The notes below the pieces were generated by a model. That model saw nothing but the letters and a program-made list of their open reading frames with translations, did no database searches and was not told the origin of the DNA. Of a DNA stretch of 64,000 nt, positions 8,875 through 17,288 are shown piece after piece; the stretch's first letter is position 1, and each line of letters opens with the position of its first letter. Origin of the DNA: Streptomyces sp. RKAG293 (GTDB lineage: Bacteria > Actinomycetota > Actinomycetes > Streptomycetales > Streptomycetaceae); the NCBI RefSeq assembly GCF_023701745.1, contig NZ_JAJOZB010000001.1, positions 7,487,001-7,551,000 of the forward strand. Direction: 5' to 3'. The position numbers and the translations under genes were made by a program.

Positions 8875-11800
8875 TCACTTCGGCTTCACGGTGATGGTGA
8901 ACTCGGCTGCCTTCCCCTGAGGCGGTGCGAAGCCGTCGTGGCAGGCGACGAGGAACTTCACGGGGGGCGTGACGACGTCCGAGCTTGTCGGCGTTCCGCT
9001 GACCGTCCCCGTGGTTTCGTCCTTGTCCGTCAGCCAGGCCGGCATCTCTTGGTAGAAGGCGAATTTCTTGGAGTCGTTGATGAAGCTCTGCCCGCCTGTT
9101 CCCTTGAACGTCCACGTGTACGGGACACCGACGGTTGCGTCCGGGGGATTCGTCGGGTCGATGGACGGCAGGTTGTACCGCTCGACGATCGCCGGCACGC
9201 TGATCAGCAGATCCGACCCTGCGACGCTCAAACCGTCGAGCACCGCGACGACTCCGATGATGTATTTCGTGGCCGGGGCGTCCCTGGAGATCGCTCGGGC
9301 GATGGTGCGGAAGACCTGGAGGACGTCAGGGGCGTTGCCGAGCACCGTACTCGCTATGGCGCACTGAGTGAGCCCCTTGCTGTCCGGTGGATACTTGATG
9401 ACGCCGGCCAGGCCGCAGCCCATGGAGACGCCGCCCAGAATCAAGTGGCCGGCCGACCCCTCGATCATGTGGTGGACGTCGTCGATGACTCGTCCGGCGT
9501 TCTTCAGCAGGGTGGAGCGCCCACCCAGTGATTTGATGAGGTGGCCGATGGCCGTGAGGCCGACGTCGCAGCCGAATCTGCCGACCTGCATCCCCCAGGC
9601 GACGGTGACCTCGGTCTGCTCCCACTTGCTGCCGAGGACGGGTGGACAGGTGACCGTCAGGGAGAGGAACTTCCCGAAGCAGGCCATGCCGTTGACCACG
9701 CGCCGCAGCAAGTTGTTCCCGATGGAGGGGTTGAGGGCGACCAAGTCGGTGCCGAGGGTGGCGAACCCGTCGAAGACGGCGGCGAACACGCCGATGACTT
9801 CCTGCACCGTGAGCAGGCTGTCGTTGAGCGCCCAGTCCGGGGGCGGGTCTTCCTCGCCGCGGGCACTGGGGACGTGGCGCGGGTCCCAGACAGGCAGCGG
9901 GATGTTCTTGGGGAAGCCCTTGTCCCTCGGGAAGGGTTCCTGGTCGACTCCGTGAATGAGCTTGTGGATCACCGTCATGAAGAATGCTGCGACCAGGAGG
10001 ATGAGCCGGCCCAGGGTCAGGGTCTCTGGGGGCTCACCCGGCCGTGCCTGCTGGTGAATCCACTCGTAGAGGGCTTCGAGCAGGCCGAAAGGAGTGGTGA
10101 GGGGCTTGTTGAACAGGTCCCAGAAGGACGCGGCGGCCGAAGCCGCGGCCTCGAATGCCTTGTCGGCGACCGCGCTGATCGTGTCGAGCACGGCGTCGAT
10201 GAGCGTGCGGAGCATGTCGATGATGCTCTCGAAGGCGGATCGGTCGGCGCCGGCTCCGGAGTCGACCGTGCAGAAATTTTCCACCTGGCCGTACAGGTCC
10301 TCGAGTTTTCCGAACAGGGCCTGTGGGCCCGAGGCGCCGAAGGTGGCGAACATCTCGGTGAACTTGACGGCCAGCTCGTCTTCGATGCCGGTCGCCGACA
10401 GGTCCTGGAATTGGATCCGATAGGCTTCGGTTCCGGAAAGGGCCTTGTTCTGCATCCAGTTCGCCTGAGGTGTATTGAGCTCCCCGGTGTTCACCTGAGT
10501 CCCGGTGGAACCCACCGCCGCGGGGACCTTGTTTCCGAAATCCCCCATGCGAGTGCCGCCGTACTCACGCACCAGTTCGTCGAGGGCGTCGTTGATCTTC
10601 TTGCGTGCCCCGATCAGCCAACCGTCCATTTGCCCCTGGGCGTAGGTGATGGTCGAGGAGAAGAGCGGGATGAAGTAGTGGACCGCCTCCTCCAGCGCCA
10701 CTTTGGTGTTCCAGATGGCACCGAGGGCGAAAAGGGACTTCAGCCAGTCGATGACGCGCATGATGGCGTCGGCGATCATCTGGAAGACCGCTTCGACGGC
10801 CTGGATGGCCTGTTCGATGGCCTCGATGACCATCTCGCCGAGGGAGACGATGGCGTCGCCCACCCAGATGGCGATCTCTGTGATCGTGGTGACGATGACT
10901 TCGGCGACCTTGGCGGCCCCGGTCTTGATGCCCTCCCAGACGTCGGAGGCCCAGCTGGTGAAGTCGTCCCACCAGCCGCCGTATGCGGGGTGGGCGTTGC
11001 GGTAGGACCGGTAGGCGTCGAGTTCGTCTCGCGTGCGGAAGGCCTGGTAGGCGGGCCGGTCGGGGTCCCACAACTGGATGACGTACCCGATGATGGGCTG
11101 GGGTTCGTCGAAGCCGTCGAGCAGAGCGGGCTGGAGCTGTTTGTTGCCCGCCGCCTGCCCGTACATGTTGGTGCAGTGGTCGACCACGATCTGGGGGGTC
11201 AGACCGCGTTCTTTGAGAGCCGTCCAGTCCGCGAGCGGCGGTGGGTCCTCCTGTACTCCCGGCATGTTCGACGGGACCTTCGCGTGTTCGAGCAGGTCGG
11301 GGGTGAACGTGCCGTTCTGCGAGGGCAGGGTGGCGTTGCCGGCCAGGAAGTCGTTGGCCTGGGCGGCGAAATCGATTGCCGTGCCGGATTGCAGGCCGTC
11401 GGCGTTGAGGTGGACCACCGGCGGGTTCAGGCCGCGTGCGGCAATGGACAGGGCGAGCTTGCCCATGGGGCTGGTGGCCACCGCGATGGGGCGTCCAGGT
11501 CCGACCTGGTAGGAGATCTCCGCGATCTGGACCTCGACCAGGGAGTCGGCGGACACGGACACGGGGTGGCCGGGCATTGGCTGGCCCAGCTTCGACAGCA
11601 AGGTGACGTCGGCGACGTAGTGCGAGACGACGTCGGGAGGAGGCGCCAGTTCACCGGGCTTCTTGACCGGCTCGGGCAGGCGGACCTTGTCCATCTGCCA
11701 CTGTGAGGTGGTGACGTCCTGGGTGCACACGCAGTACGCCTCGGCCGGAGGCGTGCCGCTCATCTTGATCAGCTCGGACGGTTTGTAGTCCGGGTACGGG

Positions 11801-14094
11801 TCCAGCTGGTAGTCCACCACGCCGGCGTGCACGCCCACGGTGACCGTGCTCGAAGGCGCGGGCGGTGCTTGGTAGACCGGGGCGATGTTGTCCGCGCCGC
11901 GCTGGCCCATCACTGAGACCTTGCCGGCGCCGGGCCGGTAGGCGACGAGGTAGGACAGGCCGCCGGTGCCGTTGTAGTCCAGGCCGGTCACCAGGTCGCT
12001 CAGGGAGGCGAAGTCGTACCCGCCCAGCCCCTTTCCCTGGATGCTGGGCCGGTACGTGGTGGTATCGCCCTCCCGGCGCAGCACCCACGCCTGCCGGGAG
12101 GAGTGGCCCGGGATGTCGCCGGGCCGGTACGTCAGGATGTGGTTGTTGCAGCCGGTGCCGGAGTAGTCGAAGGGGACAAGCCGGTCCTCGGGTTCCATCA
12201 GGTCCCAGCCGCCGATTCCGCCGGTGTCGTGGTGGAGCACCGCGTCGAATCCGCCCTGCTTGTCCGGTGTGAGGATGTAGACCATGCCCGTGCCGGGGCG
12301 GTAGGCCAGCAGGTGGGTGCTGCTGCCCTTGCTGTCGTAGTCGAGGCCCGCTATCTCGTCCGCCGGATTGTTCAGGCGGAACCCGCCCAGGCCCGTCGAC
12401 GACCTGGCCACCGGGGTGAACGAGCCGTCGCCCTGTGGTGCCAGTACCCATGCCGTTCCCGTGCCCGGCCGGTAAGCCAGCAGGTGGTCGTTCTTCTTGT
12501 TGCCGAGGTAGTCGAAAGGCAGCAACCGGTCCCGCCGGTCCGCCAGGGTGTACGTTCCGCCACCGCCGCCGATGCCGCCTGCGGCGGCGCCGGCCACCGA
12601 GACGAAGCCGTCCTGCCCGTCCCGCTTCTTGAAGATCGAGAACTTGCCCGCTCCCGGGCGGTAGGCCAGCAGGTGGTCCGCGCTCCCCGACCCCGTGTAG
12701 TCGTAGGCGACGACGCGGTCGTCGGGGGAACTGAAATCGTAGCCGGGCAGTCCGTACTCGTTGCTGAACGCTCTGTCGAACCCGCCGACCTCCGCCGTCC
12801 GCTTCACCACCCACACGGTCTGATCGCTGTAGTAGTGGGTCGGGCCGGGCCGGTAGGCGAACAGGTGGTCGGAATACCCGGACCTGGCGTAGTCGAATGC
12901 CACGATCCGGTCGTTCGGACGGGCCAGGTCGTAGCCGCCGATTCCCGGCGGGGCCGATGCCACGCGGGCCTGGGTCCACTTCGGTTGCAGCGTCTGCGCC
13001 CGGTCCGGACCGACCTGCCGACTGACGGTCTCCCAGCCTGCCTGGTGCAGCACCTTCAAGGTTGCGTCTTCGTCGAGCCCGAACACGTGCATTTTGCCGT
13101 CGGCGTCCTGCCAGAGCCTCGTCTTCGCCGCGAAGTCCACATCGTTGACCTGACCCGTGACGAGGTGTCCGCCCGGCGACATGCGGTATCCCCAGACCAG
13201 GGAGCCGTGCGTGTCGACGTAGAGGAACCCGATGTCCCCTTGCGGGTTGTCGCGGTTCAGATAAGGCTGGTGATAGGCGCCGCAGAACTGCGCACACGCC
13301 GTGGTGACCTGGAGGGGATCGCCCACAGGCTGACCGATGCGCTCCTCCCAGCGGAGCAGTTTCTGACCGTCCTGGGAGTAGTAGACGTATGTACCGGGCT
13401 GCTTGCCCGACGAGAAATAGGGCAAGTACCCGCCACCCACGAGCGGGTGTCCTTGCACGAGAAAGGCAGTGGGTTCGGGATACCAGCCGCCGCCCGATCC
13501 GTCACTGCTCTTCAATTGTGGTGTGAGCACCAGATTGGTGGGTCCGCTCTCGGCTTCGACGCTCGTCCCCAGGATCAGCGCACCGCCATCGGGTGCATAG
13601 GACACCGTCATCGCCTGGGCCGCAAGTCCCACCTTGTTGAACGAGGTCATTCCCTGCCACACGCAGCGTGCCGTACCGTCCGCCTCGCGCTCGCCCAGGG
13701 CCAGAGTCAACCCGAACACCAGGTTCGAGGTGTCCTTGGGGCTGCAGATCGCCCACACGTCCCCGGAGGGGTGCACGGCCACGACGACCTCGGCAACCGG
13801 CGGCGCCTGCGTCACCGGCTCCTGCACCCACCCGGTGGAGGAGGTGTCCGTCCGCTCCAGGTACGTCAACTGCCCCTGCCTGTTGACCACCAGCGCTTCC
13901 TCCCGCCCGCTCTTGAACGGGTTCGCGAAGAGCGCCTCCTGGTTGCGGCCGTCACCCACGGACACGCCCACCGCGGGCACCGCGTCCTGCATCAGCTGTG
14001 TCGACACCGAGAACGAGCCGGGACCCTGCACATTCGCACCGGCCACAGGCTCGTCACCCGACCGCGGCTTGCGCAGGAACGTGTCAATACTCAT
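8875..14094 (-). CDS. Very large repeat protein with Ig-like C-terminus, 1739 aa
   Basis: ATG at 14094, preceded on the coding strand by GAGGGG six bases upstream. An in-frame extension to 14208 exists but lacks a ribosome-binding site. There is no signal peptide. Residues 1-380 look like a beta-propeller or lectin-like region. Residues about 383-735 hold six repeats of the form GGYDFxxPDDRVVAYDYTGS followed by xxDHLLAYRPGxG. Repeats of this kind occur in secreted actinobacterial and fungal proteins. Residues about 740-1000 are mixed beta. Residues about 1055-1350 contain long amphipathic or hydrophobic helices (WVGDAIVSLGEMVIEAIEQA, VIDWLKSLFALG). The last 100 residues form a putative Ig/cadherin-like domain (ATVGVPYTWTF, TGTVSGTPTSSD). 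Function is unknown; size, repeats and helices suggest a surface, cargo or toxin-like role. Monocistronic, with a terminator directly after it. Confidence 0.88.
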   Translation of the reverse strand: MSIDTFLRKPRSGDEPVAGANVQGPGSFSVSTQLMQDAVPAVGVSVGDGRNQEALFANPFKSGREEALVVNRQGQLTYLERTDTSSTGWVQEPVTQAPPVAEVVVAVHPSGDVWAICSPKDTSNLVFGLTLALGEREADGTARCVWQGMTSFNKVGLAAQAMTVSYAPDGGALILGTSVEAESGPTNLVLTPQLKSSDGSGGGWYPEPTAFLVQGHPLVGGGYLPYFSSGKQPGTYVYYSQDGQKLLRWEERIGQPVGDPLQVTTACAQFCGAYHQPYLNRDNPQGDIGFLYVDTHGSLVWGYRMSPGGHLVTGQVNDVDFAAKTRLWQDADGKMHVFGLDEDATLKVLHQAGWETVSRQVGPDRAQTLQPKWTQARVASAPPGIGGYDLARPNDRIVAFDYARSGYSDHLFAYRPGPTHYYSDQTVWVVKRTAEVGGFDRAFSNEYGLPGYDFSSPDDRVVAYDYTGSGSADHLLAYRPGAGKFSIFKKRDGQDGFVSVAGAAAGGIGGGGGTYTLADRRDRLLPFDYLGNKKNDHLLAYRPGTGTAWVLAPQGDGSFTPVARSSTGLGGFRLNNPADEIAGLDYDSKGSSTHLLAYRPGTGMVYILTPDKQGGFDAVLHHDTGGIGGWDLMEPEDRLVPFDYSGTGCNNHILTYRPGDIPGHSSRQAWVLRREGDTTTYRPSIQGKGLGGYDFASLSDLVTGLDYNGTGGLSYLVAYRPGAGKVSVMGQRGADNIAPVYQAPPAPSSTVTVGVHAGVVDYQLDPYPDYKPSELIKMSGTPPAEAYCVCTQDVTTSQWQMDKVRLPEPVKKPGELAPPPDVVSHYVADVTLLSKLGQPMPGHPVSVSADSLVEVQIAEISYQVGPGRPIAVATSPMGKLALSIAARGLNPPVVHLNADGLQSGTAIDFAAQANDFLAGNATLPSQNGTFTPDLLEHAKVPSNMPGVQEDPPPLADWTALKERGLTPQIVVDHCTNMYGQAAGNKQLQPALLDGFDEPQPIIGYVIQLWDPDRPAYQAFRTRDELDAYRSYRNAHPAYGGWWDDFTSWASDVWEGIKTGAAKVAEVIVTTITEIAIWVGDAIVSLGEMVIEAIEQAIQAVEAVFQMIADAIMRVIDWLKSLFALGAIWNTKVALEEAVHYFIPLFSSTITYAQGQMDGWLIGARKKINDALDELVREYGGTRMGDFGNKVPAAVGSTGTQVNTGELNTPQANWMQNKALSGTEAYRIQFQDLSATGIEDELAVKFTEMFATFGASGPQALFGKLEDLYGQVENFCTVDSGAGADRSAFESIIDMLRTLIDAVLDTISAVADKAFEAAASAAASFWDLFNKPLTTPFGLLEALYEWIHQQARPGEPPETLTLGRLILLVAAFFMTVIHKLIHGVDQEPFPRDKGFPKNIPLPVWDPRHVPSARGEEDPPPDWALNDSLLTVQEVIGVFAAVFDGFATLGTDLVALNPSIGNNLLRRVVNGMACFGKFLSLTVTCPPVLGSKWEQTEVTVAWGMQVGRFGCDVGLTAIGHLIKSLGGRSTLLKNAGRVIDDVHHMIEGSAGHLILGGVSMGCGLAGVIKYPPDSKGLTQCAIASTVLGNAPDVLQVFRTIARAISRDAPATKYIIGVVAVLDGLSVAGSDLLISVPAIVERYNLPSIDPTNPPDATVGVPYTWTFKGTGGQSFINDSKKFAFYQEMPAWLTDKDETTGTVSGTPTSSDVVTPPVKFLVACHDGFAPPQGKAAEFTITVKPK
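11880..12950 (-). repeat. Six intragenic protein repeats within the 1739-residue protein
   Basis: Six imperfect copies of about 50-60 codons, each with a G-G-[YFW]-x-[LF] start, an acidic DR[IVL]V core, a [FYL]DY motif and an end close to LLAYRPGTG. The fifth copy carries a short insertion (DIPGHSSRQ). Likely blades of a propeller. Confidence 0.75.
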
Positions 14095-14479
14095 GGTGCA
14101 CCCCTCGGATGAGGAATTGTCGATCTCCTCCGCACAACCATCGCGAACGGGCCCCGACGAGAAGTCATTGGGGCATCGGACATTCGATGGTGTGCGCCGA
14201 GGAATCATTTCAGTCGAAGCGGGGCGCTGACAGCGCCGAGAGGCCGCAGGAAATGTCCTGACAAGCCGCCTGGGGGACTCCGTGGATTCCTGAGACCTGC
14301 ACGCGGCCCACGCATAGTAATAAGTGGGACGGGAGGTTCGGAGCGGAAGTCAGCACACCGGACTCCAAATTGGTGACGGAGCCCCCAAAGGAACCTCAAG
14401 TATCCGGTATACCACCTTCACCCACTCCAAGCTACTGAAGCGAAGTAGATCGCGAAAAATCAAAATATGGCCGGTACTT
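14095..14479. other. Upstream region of the large gene
   Basis: No coding motif on either strand. It contains a comparatively AT-rich patch (14310-14480, with CATAGTAATAAGTGGG and AAATCAAAATATGG), unusual for this window, which could hold the promoter for the minus-strand gene. Confidence 0.35.
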
Positions 14480-14687
14480 GACGGACCGCCACCACCGGCT
14501 GGTCCACGCGATGGGGGCCGCCGACGGGGCCTCGTGGAGAGCCGGCGGACTCCCGCGACAGGTACGGGTCGGCCGGGGTGCGCACCGGGGCTCCATGCTC
14601 CAGGGCAGCCCGTCCAAGGCCCGCGGTGAAGCCGGCCATGCCGACTGGCCGCACCAGTGGGAGCGGTACACCGCCAGCATGCGCTGA
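14480..14687 (+). pseudogene. Unidentified C-terminal coding fragment
   Basis: The frame reads LTDRHHRLVHAMGAADGASW and GSMLQGSPSKARGEAGHADW, ending ERYTASMR with TGA at 14685-14687. Coding character is good but there is no start codon with a ribosome-binding site. Upstream sequence is AT-rich and unrelated, so it is probably the tail of a deleted gene. Family not recognised. Confidence 0.35.
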
Positions 14688-14784
14688 GCGCGCTCGACAG
14701 CGGCGCCCACTGTCGACGCCGCACAGGCCGGGCCCGGACTTGGAGGGCATCTGATCTAGGTAGTGGGTGTTTTGGGAGGTTCTT

Positions 14785-15264
14785 GTGACGGCTCGCGATG
14801 GTGCGTCGTTGCACAGTGGGTGAGCGCTCGTCGTCCGTATCGCAGTGATGTGTCCGATGCCCGGTGGGCGTTGATCGAACCGGTGTTCACCGCCTGGAGA
14901 GCGGCGCGGACCGGGCCCGGTGTGGCGGCGCGGGTACATGACCTGCGGGAGATCGTGAACGCGGTGCTGTATGTCAACCGCACCGGGATCCGATGGGAGT
15001 ACCTTCCGCACGACTTCCCGCCGTACAAGAGCCTCTACGACTACTACGCGAAGTGGGAGGCGGACGGCACCACCCGAAAAGAAGATCAAAGGACGCAAGC
15101 GCCACCTGATCACTGACACCCTCAGCCTGGCCCTGGCCGTCATCGTCACCGCCGCTTCGGTGCACGACTCGACCGGCGGCAAGCGATTGCTAGATGAGCT
15201 GGCCACGACGGATCCCAGCGTGAGCAAGGTCCGGGCCGACGGCGGCTACCGAATCCGGCTTTGA
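14785..15264 (+). pseudogene. IS5-family transposase remnant, internal deletion and frameshift
   Basis: The N-terminal block reads YRSDVSDARWALIEPVFTAW, NAVLYVNRTGIRWEYLPHDF and PPYKSLYDYYAKWEADGT. The frame then shifts at about 15070, skipping the first catalytic Asp segment. It continues KKIKGRKRHLITDTLSLALA, VHDSTGGKRLLDEL and VRADGGYRIRL before a stop at 15262-15264. The C-terminal third is missing. Confidence 0.75.
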
Positions 15265-15461
15265 CCGGAGTTCTGTGAACGATTGCCTCGCTGGCCGTGA
15301 CCCGGTAGGTGGGATCCGGCTCCGACAGGGCATATGGGGCAGAGTGTGGGACGACGGCAGACGGGATGGCAGCCAGGAATGTCGTGGCGAAGGCGCCGGC
15401 CCCAGCAGCTCCGCCGCCCTTTGGGTAGATCGTGGCGGCTACGGACCTTACCCTCCGATTC

Positions 15462-15920
15462 ATGAGCTACGACATCTACTTTGTGACCCGGCGCGAGGGG
15501 CGTTCCTGGGAGGAGACTCTGCAGGAGTTGGAGGTAGAGGAGGAGCCGGAGGGCGAGTGTCGCCTCACGGCTGAGATGATCGCCACTTGGGAGCGCATCG
15601 TCCCTCAGGCTCAGAGCGCGTTGGGGGAGATCGAGCTCTTTGAGACAGAGGAAGTCCGGGAGCTGAACCACGATGGCGGCATACAGCTGTCGGTCTTCGG
15701 CGAAGAAGTCAGCATCACCGTCCCCTACTGGCACTCCGGCGATCAGGCAGCCAGTGTGTTCAGCAAGATCCTCGCGCTCGCAGCAGTAGTCGAGCGAGAG
15801 ACCGGGCGGACCGCCTACGACCCGCAGGTGGAACAACCCCTGTTTGGGCAGCATCCGCAGCATTCCATTGCCCTGATGTCGACGGTCACCGACGACTTGC
15901 GCAGCCGCTACGGGAACTGA
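15462..15920 (+). CDS. Conserved hypothetical protein, 152 aa
   Basis: ATG at 15462 opens MSYDIYFVTRREGRSWEETL, a start recognisable from small actinobacterial proteins beginning MSYDI/VYF with unknown function. It continues as an acidic soluble alpha/beta protein with EEEPEGECRLTAEMIATWER and SVFGEEVSITVPYWHSGDQA, ending DDLRSRYGN. An in-frame upstream start exists at 15432 but lacks a better ribosome-binding site. There is no signal peptide. Isolated between an IS5 relic and a decayed TPR gene. Confidence 0.75.
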   Translation: MSYDIYFVTRREGRSWEETLQELEVEEEPEGECRLTAEMIATWERIVPQAQSALGEIELFETEEVRELNHDGGIQLSVFGEEVSITVPYWHSGDQAASVFSKILALAAVVERETGRTAYDPQVEQPLFGQHPQHSIALMSTVTDDLRSRYGN

Positions 15921-15978
15921 CCGAATGTCGCATCCACCCGGCGGTACCCATCACAGGGGACTGCGCCCCCCTCGTGCC

Positions 15979-17069
15979 CGATCCGTCGGAGACTCTGGTG
16001 GAAGCGGCCACCGAGGGGTAACTCAACGACCGCCAGTTCGACCTTCTGGAAGAAGACTGGCTGGAGAAGGCCCTGGCCTACGCGGCTGCACCGCTGCGCG
16101 GCGCCCGCGGCTCACTCGCCCGTAAACGACGCCGCCGTGGGGATCCCCTGCCCGCTCAGCCCCTCCACCGCCTGGCCGACTACCTCGAACAGCACGGCCG
16201 CATACACCGCACCACCCTGCGTATCCCGAGCGCCCTGTGGAACGCCCTTGCCGACCACGCCGCCCCCGCGGACTGCCTTGCCCTCGCTCAACGGGCCGAT
16301 AGAGTCCATCGCCTCGTGGAAGTCGCCCTTCGCCTTTACCCGGCGGCCTGGGAGCCCTGAGGCAGCCTGGAACGCGGCTGGCATGCTGGCCACAGACGGT
16401 CAGGTCGACGAAGCGCTGCTCTGGTATGAGCGGACAGATGGCCAAGACCACAGCATCGCCCTTTTCTGCGGAGCAGAGCTTTTGGCAGATTCAGGGCGAT
16501 TGGAAGAGTCCCTGCATTGGTACGGGCGTGCTGCCGCGGACAGCGATCCTGACGCTCTCACGGTGGCTGTCGGTCGGCTGTCGGACGAGGGCCGGCTGGA
16601 GGAAGCTCTGGCCTGGTTCGAGCGCACCGCTGCAAATGGTGACGCCCAGGCATGGTCAACGGCAGTTGGCCAACTCATAAGGAGAGGTCGGCTCGCAGAA
16701 GCTCGTGCCTGGCACCTTCGCGCCGCTGACGCTGGTCACGTCGGAGCCGTACTGAGCCTTGGGCTGTTTGCCCAGAGCGAGGGCGACACCGAAAGTGCTC
16801 GCGCCTGGTATGTGCAGGCCGCTCGGGGAGGCAGTGCCGGGGCCATGCTCAACCTCGGCCTGCTCGCGCGCCAGCAGGGCGACCACGAGACGGCCAGCCA
16901 CCTGGTTCGCCCGGGCGCCGGGCACTGGCGACCCCGACGCCAAGTTCACCCTCGGGGTGCTTACCCAGCGCGACGGCGACATTGAAAGCGCACGGGCCTG
17001 GTACACCCGCGCGGCCAACGCGGGGCACGCCAAAGCCGCTGAGGCCTTGGAAGGGCTAGGGCCGATCTC
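15979..17069 (+). pseudogene. TPR/Sel1-like repeat regulator, C-terminal remnant with stop and frameshifts
   Basis: The pieces in order are LVPDPSETLVEAATEG followed by an in-frame TAA near 16020, then FDLLEEDWLEKALAYAAAPL and ADYLEQHGRIHRTTL. After a frame change come repeated units such as VDEALLWYERTDGQ, RLEESLHWYGRAA, RLEEALAWFERTA and DTESARAWYVQAA. After a further frame change near 16905 the last unit reads DIESARAWYTRAANAGHAKA. Such repeats form the C-terminal half of large streptomycete NTPase/TPR proteins. The NTPase half is absent. Confidence 0.65.
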
Positions 17070-17288
17070 AAATCAAGCTGGGTGTAGCTCCTTTGAAAGC
17101 ACCGCCTCACCAGCGCGGACCTGCGGCACAAGTGATGGGCGGTCCTTCCGGCGCGGTCGGGACTCAGCCCCAAGCGCAGCCAACACCTTGCAGGGCAGCG
17201 GCCTTGCCCCTCTGCCGACAGTGACGCCGAAGGGGTAGGCGCCGGCGTGCTCCACGAAGGGCGCGGCCCGCACACGCGGCCCGCCGTG
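17070..17288. other. Gap with a doubtful minus-strand small frame
   Basis: A 66-codon minus-strand frame (17073-17273) reads GVTVGRGARPLPCKVLAALG and VRAGEAVLSKELHPA. It could be a remnant, but there is no ribosome-binding site or known motif. Confidence 0.25.

Noticed and set aside
9541..11706. 721-codon plus-strand frame opposite the large repeat protein
   Set aside because: Composed of V/G/D/R-rich sequence typical of antisense frames. The minus-strand gene has repeats, a ribosome-binding site and a terminator.
12103..14112. Second long plus-strand frame opposite the large repeat protein
   Set aside because: Low-complexity R/V/G/H content and no known motif.
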